Assembly: GCA_003149565.1 (NCBI GenBank)
Contig: QCWH01000014.1
Location: 2,615-66,614, forward strand
Length of the DNA stretch: 64,000 nucleotides
From: Marivita sp. XM-24bin2
Lineage (GTDB): Bacteria; Pseudomonadota; Alphaproteobacteria; Rhodobacterales; Rhodobacteraceae
Direction: 5' to 3'
Within the stretch, counting starts at the first letter, position 1, and each line of letters opens with the position of its first letter. Shown here in pieces: positions 1 to 6,803 of the stretch. The position numbers and the translations under genes are program-made. The notes beneath the pieces were generated by a model that was given only the letters and a program-made list of their open reading frames with translations, had not been told where the DNA came from and did no database searches.

Positions 1-101
1 ACCGGATCGCGGTCAGACGAACCGCCGAAGAACCCGCACCCGGAAACAAATGCCGCAACAAGTGCAACGCCAAAACCTGTCCGGACACGTGTAAGGTTCA
101 T
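1..101 (-). CDS. Lipoprotein, N-terminal part only (runs off left edge)
   Basis: Reading the minus strand from the ATG at 99-101 gives about 33 codons open to the window edge. The protein begins with a short basic n-region (R5, R7), a hydrophobic stretch, and a lipobox V-S-G-C with Cys22, followed by Gly, which favours outer-membrane rather than inner-membrane retention. A purine-rich GAGGGCAG lies just upstream on that strand. The rest of the protein is outside the window, so the family cannot be named. It is divergent from the porin gene at 376 and shares the 274-bp intergenic region with it. Confidence 0.6.
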   Translation of the reverse strand, partial: MNLTRVRTGFGVALVAAFVSGCGFFGGSSDRDP

Positions 102-284
102 GGGAAACTGCCCTCGTTTGCCTGTTTGCCTGTGCTTTGCATACTAGCCGATCACAATCACGACAAGCCGAACTTGAGCCTTCAAGCGTAACGCCGTGAA
201 GTTACACTGCGAAAGCGCGCCCAAAAGTCTTGTGGCAAATGAGCATCACAGATGGCGAACTTGGCATGCGTTGGTCCGCTTGGC

Positions 285-314
285 TTGCAAACCCGCCCAA
301 CCAAAGAGCATAGA
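285..314 (+). promoter_or_regulatory. Possible promoter of the porin locus
   Basis: TTGCAA at 285-290 and CATAGA at 309-314 are separated by 18 nt and would start transcription about 55 nt before the porin ATG at 376. The match to a sigma70-type promoter is moderate. What matters is that whatever promoter drives the porin lies left of 376, in chromosomal DNA outside the inferred mobile element. Confidence 0.3.
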
Positions 315-375
315 GTTTCCAGCTAATCCGGACCATCCGGTTTGGTACGTGCCTTACGAACACATGAGGGAAAAA

Positions 376-1335
376 ATGAAAACTCTTCTTCTTGCTTCCA
401 CTGCGCTGGTCGCAACTGCTGGCATCGCTGCTGCTGACGTCGCAATCTCCGGTTATGCTGAAATCGGCATTATAGGTGGTGACGCATACACCGACTCGCG
501 CACCCAATATCATACCGATATCGACGTCACATTCTCCATGACCGGTGAATCCGACGGTGGTCTGGCGTTTGGTGCAGCTGTTGACTTGGATGAGAATGGC
601 GCCTTCGGTAACACTACACAGGGCGGCGAAACATACTTCCTGTCGTACGGCGGTCTGCGCTTGGACATGGGTGACACTGACAGTGCGTATGACGCAGCAA
701 TGCAGGAAGTAAACTTGGCTGGCGCATCCATTGCTGACGACGAAACAGCACACGCTGGCTTCAACGGCAACAGCGGCATGGACGGTATACACGGCGGTCA
801 AAACGCTCGCGTTTCCTACTCTGCATCCGGCCTGACTGTGGGTGTGTCTGCAGCAGTCGCAGACTGCGACGAGGGTACAATTGTCGGTGGCGTTGCTTGC
901 CCGAACGATAACCCTGCACTGGCAATCGGTGCAGCATACACTGCGGACATGGGCGGCACTTCCATTACTGTTGGCGGTGGCTACATCACGCAAGAAGACT
1001 TCGCAGACATGGTCGGCATCAGCGTCAAAGCAGCAATGGCTGGCGGCTTTAGTGTTGGTGTGAACTTCAGTGAAATGGACATTGAGGGTGCTGCTGAGAA
1101 CCAAACGCACATGGCGATTGGTGTGGGCTACAGCATGGACGCACTGTCGCTCGGCCTTAACTACGGTGTTTACAACGACGTAGGCGGTGTGGATGGCGTT
1201 GAAAACTCCGGCTTCGGTTTTGCTGCAACATACGACTTGGGTGGCGGTCTTGCTGCGCACGCAGGCTTCGGCAGCAGCGATCGCAATGGCGCGGACAGCG
1301 ACAGCTATTCGCTTGGCCTGTCGATGAGCTTCTAA
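376..1335 (+). CDS. Outer-membrane porin, inferred to be borne by the mobile element
   Basis: A 319-aa general porin of the alphaproteobacterial type. The first 20 residues form a signal peptide ending in IAAA, followed by glycine- and aromatic-rich amphipathic strands and a C-terminal Phe (LGLSMSF), the usual signal for the BAM complex. I chose ATG 376 because GAGGG precedes it; upstream in-frame codons to 196 look non-coding. The first ~130 residues are nearly the same as in the porin at 5718, but the middle differs and contains Cys164 and Cys175, unusual in such porins and possibly a disulfide in a surface loop. Codons are AT-richer than in the second porin and resemble the island. Only the first four codons and part of the att core come from the left chromosomal flank in the swap model. 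Confidence 0.9.
   Translation: MKTLLLASTALVATAGIAAADVAISGYAEIGIIGGDAYTDSRTQYHTDIDVTFSMTGESDGGLAFGAAVDLDENGAFGNTTQGGETYFLSYGGLRLDMGDTDSAYDAAMQEVNLAGASIADDETAHAGFNGNSGMDGIHGGQNARVSYSASGLTVGVSAAVADCDEGTIVGGVACPNDNPALAIGAAYTADMGGTSITVGGGYITQEDFADMVGISVKAAMAGGFSVGVNFSEMDIEGAAENQTHMAIGVGYSMDALSLGLNYGVYNDVGGVDGVENSGFGFAATYDLGGGLAAHAGFGSSDRNGADSDSYSLGLSMSF
387..401. other. Left attachment core (attL) inside porin signal-peptide codons
   Basis: TCTTCTTGCTTCCAC is identical at 387-401 and 5798-5812. Similarity continues for about 30 nt with isolated third-position changes (402 T versus 5813 C). To the left (up to 386) the two copies are unrelated, as expected for an integration junction. It encodes part of the signal peptide (LLAST), so the site sits in a conserved coding sequence. 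Confidence 0.65.
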
Positions 1336-1360
1336 TAGCTGATCGTACTGCTAAACGGTT

Positions 1361-1391
1361 AAGGGTGGGCTTTGGCTCACCCTTTTCTTTT
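1361..1391 (+). terminator. Rho-independent terminator of first porin
   Basis: Stem GGGTGGGC (1363-1370) pairs with GCTCACCC (1375-1382) with one G-T pair and a TTTG loop, followed by TTTTCTTTTG. The terminator after the second porin has the same tail (CTTTTCTTTTGTGC), so the two porin copies are related through their terminators. Confidence 0.85.
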
Positions 1392-1417
1392 GTGCTTACC
1401 TTTAAGTTTGAGGTAAC

Positions 1418-1591
1418 TCACTGCTCCACTGCACGCCCAACTTTGAGCGCCAGTGCAGAACGAAGCACTAACACACGACGTTGCGATTGACGCTGCTGTT
1501 GAGTTTTGGGCAAATTCTTCTCTAGCCAAGCTCTGTGCTGGAGTTCACGCTTGAGCTGCTTCTGCAATGCAAGTTCAGTGCGCTCAGCCAT
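1418..1591 (-). CDS. Small basic protein coupled to recombinase gene
   Basis: A 57-aa reading frame whose ATG overlaps the stop codon of the recombinase gene by one base (TGATG), a typical sign of translational coupling. The protein is rich in Gln, Arg, Lys and Leu, looks largely helical, and has no membrane segment. I do not recognise the family. Being translated directly behind a recombinase it could be an accessory factor such as an excisionase or directionality factor, but that is inference from position alone. The only gene beyond its stop is the porin, on the opposite strand. Confidence 0.5.
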   Translation of the reverse strand: MAERTELALQKQLKRELQHRAWLEKNLPKTQQQRQSQRRVLVLRSALALKVGRAVEQ

Positions 1592-2157
1592 CAAATCAGC
1601 TCCACTGCACGTGCCAGCTGTGCATCGTTCACATCTATGTAGCGTTGCGTTGTTGAGATATGTCGATGACCAGCCAGTGCAGCCAGCAATCTCACATTCA
1701 CACCTGTGTTTGCCAGCTTTGTGATAAAGGTTCTGCGACCACTGTGCGAGCTGGCACCTTTAATACCGCAGTCTGCGTACAGCTTGAGGAACAACTGACA
1801 CAAACTGTTGGCGCTGAATGCAGTTCCCATTTGTGTACAGAACAGAGGTTGATCTTGTGTGCGATCTTCAATCACAGGCTGATAGTTCTCCAGCGCACGT
1901 TTGAGCTTGCGATTGACATAAACTTCACGCGCATATCCGCCTTTGGTCTGTGATCCAGTTATCAAAAACCGATCACGCACTTGTGCTTGTTCATCGTAAA
2001 CATCACCAACCAGCAAGCCAGCGATCTCCATTACTCTAAGTCCTGCGTAAAAGCTCACATACAGCATGGTTTGGTCACGCAGCGCATATTTGCGACTATG
2101 ACAGAACGCGATCACTTTTTTGAGTTCTGCATCAGTGAGTGTCTTAGCTTGCTTCAT
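1591..2157 (-). CDS. Catalytic-domain-only tyrosine recombinase (FimB/FimE-sized)
   Basis: A 188-aa protein containing just the C-terminal catalytic domain of tyrosine recombinases. The first Arg lies in AGLRVMEIAGL, the H-x-x-R box appears as HSGRRTFITKL, and the distal His and nucleophile Tyr lie in GHRHISTTQRYIDV. There is no N-terminal core-binding or SAM-like domain, the same architecture and size as FimB/FimE phase-variation recombinases, though the sequence alone does not place it there. TAGGAGT precedes the ATG. The catalytic set is complete, so it may be active rather than a remnant. It lies beside the porin in the element and is followed by a coupled 57-aa ORF. Confidence 0.85.
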   Translation of the reverse strand: MKQAKTLTDAELKKVIAFCHSRKYALRDQTMLYVSFYAGLRVMEIAGLLVGDVYDEQAQVRDRFLITGSQTKGGYAREVYVNRKLKRALENYQPVIEDRTQDQPLFCTQMGTAFSANSLCQLFLKLYADCGIKGASSHSGRRTFITKLANTGVNVRLLAALAGHRHISTTQRYIDVNDAQLARAVELI

Positions 2158-2267
2158 AGCAGACTCCTAAGTTTATGCTTGTGTATTTATATTTTACTAT
2201 CGCCAAAGTTGTCTATGTCGAACATGACCGGAAAATACCTTTGAGCATCAGCGTGTTACGCTCAACT

Positions 2268-2287
2268 CATTGAAAATATGTATTTTA
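2268..2287 (-). promoter_or_regulatory. AT-rich near-palindrome upstream of the small recombinase
   Basis: CATTGAAAATATGTATTTTA on the + strand, 111 nt upstream of the minus-strand recombinase start at 2157. Near-identical copies occur at 11708-11727 and 48661-48684, each upstream of a minus-strand gene and in the same orientation. Confidence 0.4.
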
Positions 2288-2878
2288 TTATCTGTGCGCT
2301 GCTCAGCAATGCGCAGGATCAAGCTGTTGGGAGCGATTTTGAACGCAACGCTTACAGCAGTCGCTTTTGCGCATGTTTTTGGGCTGAGTTGATAAATAAC
2401 GATGTAGGCAAGACACAGGCACATGCAAACCACAAGGCATTTGGATTTTTGAAGGCAGCTGGTTGAGGCACAGGAACAGGCATTACTGGGCGAGCGCTCA
2501 AGCACATGCACAGGCGAGCGAACGATTAGGCAGAAAAACAGGTGAGCAGATAGGCAAACGGAAAGACACATGAATGAACTGCGCACAGAGATCGGCGCAA
2601 AATCATCCAAGGCATCAAAGGCACAAAAAACTGGGTTAAGGTTGGCACGCCGATTGTAATCGTGCTGCAAGTCCGTTCTGCTGTGAGACGGTAAGCAAAC
2701 GCAGGTCCAGTTCTGCGCTGCAATTGACTACCCCATCCTCGTAGGTGGGATGCCTAAAGCTGAGAACGCATAAATGTTTAGCGAGCCGTCAGCTTCAATT
2801 GCAGTAATGGTGAATGGTGGCAGAAGCGATACGGATATAAAATCGCTTCGCAAGTGAAATGGATGACAACCTCAGCAA

Positions 2879-2926
2879 TGAGACCCATTATCGTTTGAGA
2901 TAGCCTAGCTGTATGGGTCTCAAACG
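2879..2926. repeat. Two overlapping, mutually exclusive inverted repeats
   Basis: TGAGACCCAT (2879-2888) pairs with ATGGGTCTCA (2913-2922). CGTTTGAGA (2892-2900) pairs with TCTCAAACG (2918-2926). The right arms share 2918-2922, so only one hairpin can form at a time, as in switchable RNA structures. Confidence 0.6.
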
Positions 2927-3027
2927 TGCGTATGATGCGCTGGTAATAAAGATTGATAGCAAAACCTGCTTTTCCTGAAATGGTTCGGTGATACAGCCTG
3001 GCAAGCGACGTGCAAAGCACAGCTTGA

Positions 3028-3059
3028 TTAGATCAACGCTAAGAGTAGCGTTGATCTAA
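3028..3059. repeat. Perfect 14-bp hairpin
   Basis: TTAGATCAACGCTA (3028-3041) and its exact complement (3046-3059) flank the loop AGAG. No T-run follows on either strand, so it is not a typical terminator. Confidence 0.75.
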
Positions 3060-3260
3060 CTGCTCCTTGCAATGCGTAATAGACGTCGAACCGTTTGATT
3101 TTTTGACGAACCAAGCATTGCTCTGGGCAGAGAGAGCTGAGCAGTGCGAAGTGATCGTCGCGCTAGAGCGACACGACACGCAGTGGCGTGTGACAACGAT
3201 CTTGGTAATCGCAATATATTCCAGTCGTTAACTAAATACGATTATTAAGGAGAACGACTG

Positions 3261-3647
3261 ATGAATTTGAGAATATTGAGCGAGGTCTATCAAGCATTGC
3301 GTTTGGCTGGATTGGTGACAAGTGAACGTGAGTTTTGCCAGAAATGGTTGGCACGGAGCGAATGTTATCTGCGAACACTGAGGTGTAATCAAAGCAATGC
3401 CAGCGCAGAAGTGCTGGCTATATTGGGCAGCAGATTGGGTGAGCAGGCGAATGCGCTGGCGCGACCGGAAACACAGCAACTACATCAACTGCTCACAGCT
3501 CTGCGACATCAGGTCTATGAACAGCTGGAGTTGAGAGTGCGTGCGAGATGGAAACGGGCTTTTGCGGCTGCAAAGACTGAGCGCGAAGACACGGGCACGG
3601 AGTACTTATCAAAGCACGTGGCGGGTTGTGATCATGCGCATCGCTGA
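3261..3647 (+). CDS. Small element protein, possibly DUF6626-like
   Basis: A 128-aa protein preceded by a strong AAGGAGA at a good distance from the ATG. The N-terminal 60 residues (ILSEVYQALRLAGLVTSEREF, then CQKWLARSECYLRTLR) look like a compact helical domain and recall small proteins annotated as DUF6626 in alphaproteobacteria; that assignment is from memory and tentative. The C-terminal half is helical and rich in Arg, Gln and Leu, with no membrane segment. It begins the rightward gene group of the element, after the hairpin-rich region. The function is unknown; a DNA-binding or regulatory role would fit its size and charge. Confidence 0.65.
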   Translation: MNLRILSEVYQALRLAGLVTSEREFCQKWLARSECYLRTLRCNQSNASAEVLAILGSRLGEQANALARPETQQLHQLLTALRHQVYEQLELRVRARWKRAFAAAKTEREDTGTEYLSKHVAGCDHAHR

Positions 3648-3771
3648 AGTTGTGGCAACACGCAGGGTGCAGATGACCAAACCATGTTTACCATGCAAAT
3701 GTCGTGCTCGTTCCAAGCCCAAAAAAGCGCCAAAACCATTCAACAAGCGCAAGGCTGACAATCTGTCTTAA
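3634..3771 (+). CDS. Very small basic protein (45 aa)
   Basis: Reading frame starting at ATG 3634, overlapping the end of the previous gene by 14 nt. It contains a CxxCxC cluster (CLPCKC) and a Lys/Arg-rich C-terminus, which could bind a metal or nucleic acid. There is no good ribosome site, so it would rely on coupling to the upstream gene. The family is not recognised and the call could be wrong. Confidence 0.3.
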   Translation: MRIAEVVATRRVQMTKPCLPCKCRARSKPKKAPKPFNKRKADNLS

Positions 3772-3838
3772 CAGCAAGATTGACGCGCAGGCTAGCAGAT
3801 GGAAATCTGCGAATGATACATCTGCGACGGAGGAACGA

Positions 3839-4198
3839 ATGGCAAGTTTAGAAGAACTGATGGCGAAACACGGCGTTGAGGTGACAGCACAACCGAATTC
3901 AAGTGTGCGTGGCAAGCTGCTGCATCAAGTAAACAGGATGCTGGCTGAACTCTCAAAATACAAAACCGAGAAAGAATTGAACGGCGCTTCGGTAAAATAC
4001 TGGTGGTCCAACAAAAGCAACAACGGACAGCGATTGGTGGCTATGCGCTACGACAACAAAGTCGTCGCAAATACCAGCGGCTATGTGGACAACACTCTAT
4101 CTGCTGTACAGGAACGGCTAGAGGTGTTTAAAAAGATCATTGAAGACAGCACTGAAGACACTTGGGCGGATGAGGCTGAGCGTCGTAAAAAAAAGTGA
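3839..4198 (+). CDS. Unrecognised element protein (119 aa)
   Basis: Starts at ATG 3839, eight bases after GGAGGA, the best ribosome site nearby; in-frame codons upstream to 3704 are not likely to be translated. The 119-aa product has a helical N-terminus (LEELMAKHG), a middle section with W-W-S and KVVAN segments that may form strands, a helical stretch near residue 80-100 (VQERLEVFKKII) and a basic tail ending RRKKK. No signal peptide or membrane segment is visible. The stop overlaps the next gene's GTG start (GTGA), so the two are probably coupled. I do not recognise the family; codon use is AT-rich like the rest of the element. Confidence 0.6.
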   Translation: MASLEELMAKHGVEVTAQPNSSVRGKLLHQVNRMLAELSKYKTEKELNGASVKYWWSNKSNNGQRLVAMRYDNKVVANTSGYVDNTLSAVQERLEVFKKIIEDSTEDTWADEAERRKKK

Positions 4199-4620
4199 AG
4201 CGACATCGCTTTGTAATGCACGAGCTAATCGACACAACTGATACTTACGATACCACTGTTGGGCTCATGCAAACTTACAGACGAAGCTTTGCACGATTCA
4301 AATCCAGCACAAAACTGGATCGCAAACTTGAGCGATTGTACGAGCGCATTGGCGAAAAGCTGCAAGAGCTCAGCAACACTGAACTGGAAGCGCTGACTTG
4401 TTGGACAACTTGTACTGATACTGGGCAGCTTGAATTGGATCATGCTGCACTGACGACCAAACCGTATATCAAAATCCGAAAAGAATTTACTGAGATCGAA
4501 ATCATAGATGATGACGCGATCGATGACACGGAAACTGATATAGGACACGACGAGGCTAAACTGCGACACTGGCTGGATACGCAAATAGCACGCGACAAAA
4601 AGCTGAAGAAATCGATATAA
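4195..4620 (+). CDS. Unrecognised element protein (141 aa)
   Basis: Begins with GTG at 4195 overlapping the stop of the previous gene. An alternative ATG lies at residue 8 (4216). The product is soluble, mainly helical in its first 75 residues (LDRKLERLYERIGEKLQEL), then acidic around 100-120 (EIEIIDDDAIDDTE), with a basic C-terminus. The mix of coiled-coil-like helix and acidic segment is common in small phage-type regulators, but no family is evident. The next gene, the integrase, is convergent and ends 87 bp away. Confidence 0.55.
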   Translation: MKRHRFVMHELIDTTDTYDTTVGLMQTYRRSFARFKSSTKLDRKLERLYERIGEKLQELSNTELEALTCWTTCTDTGQLELDHAALTTKPYIKIRKEFTEIEIIDDDAIDDTETDIGHDEAKLRHWLDTQIARDKKLKKSI

Positions 4621-4707
4621 CTCAACAGAGTATTACATGAAAATGCTGGCTTCAGCTTACACATCCAGAAAAACAGCCGCTGGTATAGCGACGCTGCTGT
4701 CAAATAC

Positions 4708-5664
4708 TCACTCGTCCAGCCCAGTATTGATAACTCCACTCAGCAGCTCAGTGCGCTTGTGCAGCAGGTTGGGTTGCAGGTGAGCATAGCGCTGGGTCAT
4801 TTGCAAACTGCTATGTCCCAAAAGCGTCTGCACTTCGTACAAACTCACACCTCTGTTAATTAGAAGACTGGCATAGGTGTGACGCAGGTCATGCATACGC
4901 ACGTCGCTCAAATCAGCCAGCTCACGCACTTTGAACCACACTGTGGTGAAGCTGTGATAGGCGGTTTTGGTGACAGGATTGATGAACACGAAGCTGCTGG
5001 GAGTGGTTGGCAGATGCAACGCTTCACTGACAGCACGACTTGCATCTAATACGTCAACAGCAGCACTACTGAGAACGACACGACGCGATCTGCCATTCTT
5101 GCTCATGGGCACAGTCCAAATGCGCTTGGTGAAATCTACATCTTGCCAACGCATAGTACGAACTTCACCTTTACGCGCACCGGTGAGCAGCAACAGCTGA
5201 ACGATGTGATAGATGTAGGGGTGGCGATCTTGCTTGCACACAGCCAGCAGTCGATCAATCTCCTGCTCAGTCAAAAAGCGTTGGCGATGATCACCGAGCT
5301 TTAGACAGCGCAGATTTTGCTGGTATGGGTCATGTTGCGGTATAAAACCCCAATGTCTTGCCAAGTTCAGCATTCTGTTCATCAAGTGTATGTGTTTGTT
5401 GATGGTGGCTTTTTGATAGCCAGTGAGTATTTGCTCTCGCATCCAAACATCCAGCACAGGATTGGTAAGATCACGCAGCTTGTAGCGTCCCAGGGTCGGT
5501 CGCATGTGCTTGTTGAACACATGCCAGTCTAACTCTGGTGCACGCTTGGTGGCTTGGGCGTGCGGAAAATAATGATCGTCAAAGAACACGCTAACTGTAA
5601 GTGCTTCGCTTGATCTATTGCGCTTCTCAGCGTCACTTCGCTTGCGATTGAAGATCGATCTCAT
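4708..5664 (-). CDS. Tyrosine recombinase / phage-type integrase
   Basis: A 318-aa site-specific recombinase with an N-terminal SAM-like core-binding domain (about residues 25-115) and a C-terminal catalytic domain. Catalytic residues are visible: Arg in TGARKGEVRTMRW, the H-x-x-R box MHDLRHTYASLL, the second His in LLGHSSLQMTQRYAHL, and Tyr in the same segment. TTGGAG precedes the ATG on the minus strand. It is transcribed inward from the right end of the element and starts only 134 bp from the attR core, the usual place for an integrase that acts on the adjacent site. It is the best candidate for moving the element in and out of the porin gene. Confidence 0.92.
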   Translation of the reverse strand: MRSIFNRKRSDAEKRNRSSEALTVSVFFDDHYFPHAQATKRAPELDWHVFNKHMRPTLGRYKLRDLTNPVLDVWMREQILTGYQKATINKHIHLMNRMLNLARHWGFIPQHDPYQQNLRCLKLGDHRQRFLTEQEIDRLLAVCKQDRHPYIYHIVQLLLLTGARKGEVRTMRWQDVDFTKRIWTVPMSKNGRSRRVVLSSAAVDVLDASRAVSEALHLPTTPSSFVFINPVTKTAYHSFTTVWFKVRELADLSDVRMHDLRHTYASLLINRGVSLYEVQTLLGHSSLQMTQRYAHLQPNLLHKRTELLSGVINTGLDE

Positions 5665-5680
5665 GTGCTACTCCAAAATG

Positions 5681-5740
5681 AATACTCAACGAATACAGGT
5701 AGATAAATAGCAATACGATGCAAAATCTACGCTCAAATAC
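5681..5740. repeat. Four AATAC repeats between integrase and attR
   Basis: AATAC occurs at 5681, 5692, 5712 and 5736, spaced 11, 20 and 24 bp. The position next to the integrase start and the core site suits arm-type integrase or excisionase sites, or integrase operators. The motif is short, so chance is possible. Confidence 0.35.
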
Positions 5741-6701
5741 TTATGCAATGGACTTGGAAACAACTGTCGATCTGGATTCTGTGCTGCAAGCAAATAGTCT
5801 TCTTGCTTCCACCGCGCTGGTTGCAACCGCTGGCATCGCGGCAGCCGAAGTTAAAATCTCCGGCTATGCAGAAATCGGCGTCATCGGCGGCGACATCTAC
5901 GAGACCGATCAGTGGCACACTGACATTGACGTCACATTCTCCATGACCGGCGAATCCGATGGTGGCTTGGCGTTCGGTGCATCTGTCGACCTCGACGAGA
6001 ATGGTGCTTTCGGCAACACCACCCAAGGTGGCGAAACATACTTCCTGTCCTACGGCGCACTGCGCTTGGACATGGGCGACACTGACGGTGCTTTCGACGC
6101 AGCAATGCGCGAAGTCAACCTCGCAGGTGCGTCCATTGCGGACGACGAAACAGAGCACGCAGGCTTCAACGGCAACTCCGGTCTCGACGGCACCTTCGAC
6201 GGTCAGATCGCGCGCGTGTCCTACTCCGCAGCTGGCTTCACAGCCGGTCTCTCCGCTGAAATCGACGACAGCGGCGATGCTGACCCGGTTTGGGGTCTCG
6301 GCCTGCGTTACACCACCGATCTCGGTGGCGCAGCAGTCGGCATCGGCCTCGGTTACCAGACTCAGGAAGACATCGGTGACCTCGTTGGTCTGAGCCTCGA
6401 CGCCACAATGGCAAACGGGTTCTCCGCAGCAATCAACTACTCCGAGCTGGACCCGGAAGTTGGTGACGACAACGTCACTCACCTCGGTCTCGGCGTTGGT
6501 TACACCATGAACGCACTGTCGGTTGGTGTTAACTACGGTGTGAACGAAGTTGACGGCGATGAAGTCTCCTCCGGTTTCGGCCTCGCAGCAACTTACGACC
6601 TGGGCGGCGGTCTCGCAGCTCACCTCGGCTACGGCAACAGCGACGTCGACGGTGCTGACGATTCCGATCGTTACTCGCTCGGTCTGTCGATGAGCTTCTA
6701 A
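5718..6701 (+). CDS. Displaced host porin lacking its own start and n-region
   Basis: The frame is open from 5718 but the first 27 codons come from the element's right end. They include an acidic run (D-L-E-T-T-V-D-L-D) where a signal peptide should have positive charges, and no good ribosome site precedes them. From residue 28 (LLASTALVATAGIAAA) onward it is a complete porin of about 300 residues with a C-terminal Phe, and its codons are GC-rich like the chromosome. The homologue at 376 has MKTL at this point, so the native start has been cut off at the att core. It is probably not made or exported in this state; excision of the element would restore it exactly in frame. Confidence 0.8.
   Translation: MQNLRSNTYAMDLETTVDLDSVLQANSLLASTALVATAGIAAAEVKISGYAEIGVIGGDIYETDQWHTDIDVTFSMTGESDGGLAFGASVDLDENGAFGNTTQGGETYFLSYGALRLDMGDTDGAFDAAMREVNLAGASIADDETEHAGFNGNSGLDGTFDGQIARVSYSAAGFTAGLSAEIDDSGDADPVWGLGLRYTTDLGGAAVGIGLGYQTQEDIGDLVGLSLDATMANGFSAAINYSELDPEVGDDNVTHLGLGVGYTMNALSVGVNYGVNEVDGDEVSSGFGLAATYDLGGGLAAHLGYGNSDVDGADDSDRYSLGLSMSF
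5798..5812. other. Right attachment core (attR)
   Basis: Second copy of TCTTCTTGCTTCCAC, in the same reading frame as the left copy. Sequence to its left is integrase-proximal element DNA, and to its right the displaced porin. Confidence 0.65.
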
Positions 6702-6729
6702 TAGCTCATAACCAGATTTGGTTAAGGAA

Positions 6730-6760
6730 AGAGCGGGCCATGTGCCCGCTCTTTTCTTTT
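6730..6760 (+). terminator. Rho-independent terminator of second porin
   Basis: AGAGCGGGC (6730-6738) pairs perfectly with GCCCGCTCT (6743-6751), followed by TTTCTTTT. It closes the porin locus before the sulfotransferase gene. Confidence 0.9.
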
Positions 6761-6803
6761 GTGCGTCTGCCAAGTAGCTAGTCAGAAAAAGGCCGGTGCT
6801 TCG

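Larger units (their letters stand above)
2158..3260. other. Non-coding, hairpin-rich stretch of the element
   Basis: About 1.1 kb without a convincing gene: reading frames are short, Cys-rich or lack ribosome sites. It contains several perfect inverted repeats: 2823-2830/2842-2849 (8 bp), 2879-2888/2913-2922 (10 bp), 2892-2900/2918-2926 (9 bp, competing with the previous one), 3028-3041/3046-3059 (14 bp) and 3176-3181/3186-3191 (6 bp). Between 2400 and 2560 the + strand is a low-complexity run of AGGCA/ACAGG-like words. It could be a structured RNA, a replication or transfer origin, or a recombinase-binding region. Confidence 0.6.
387..5797. mobile_element. Inferred porin-exchange integrative element (~5.4 kb)
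   Basis: Bounded by direct copies of a 15-bp core, with a full-length tyrosine recombinase beside the right end, AT-richer DNA (about 43% GC on one sampled line against 55-60% in flanks, by eye) and small unrecognised genes. Cargo in order: complete porin, 57-aa ORF, catalytic-only recombinase, ~1.1 kb hairpin-rich non-coding DNA, four small genes, integrase. Joining 376-386 to 5798 onward rebuilds an in-frame porin with a normal signal peptide, so the right-hand porin looks like the original host gene and the left-hand porin like the element's replacement. No replication, conjugation or capsid genes are recognisable. Confidence 0.7.

Noticed and set aside
196..375. 60-residue N-terminal extension of the first porin
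   Set aside because: It has no signal-peptide features, while ATG 376 has a ribosome site and starts a normal signal peptide.
202..1260. 352-aa minus-strand frame opposite the first porin
   Set aside because: It is Cys/Val-rich shadow sequence with no motif; the opposite porin frame has signal peptide, strands and C-terminal Phe.
2571..2657. 28-codon frame with a weak purine-rich leader
   Set aside because: Too short and without conserved features or coupling to a neighbour.
2248..2670. 140-aa Cys-rich minus-strand frame in the element
   Set aside because: It lacks a ribosome site and has odd composition; it arises from the low-complexity AGGCA words on the other strand.
376..6701. Simple tandem porin duplication with an island inserted between the copies
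   Set aside because: The missing start of the right-hand porin is not found at the island's left end after 1335; it is found only at the start of the left-hand porin, which fits insertion inside one porin gene better.
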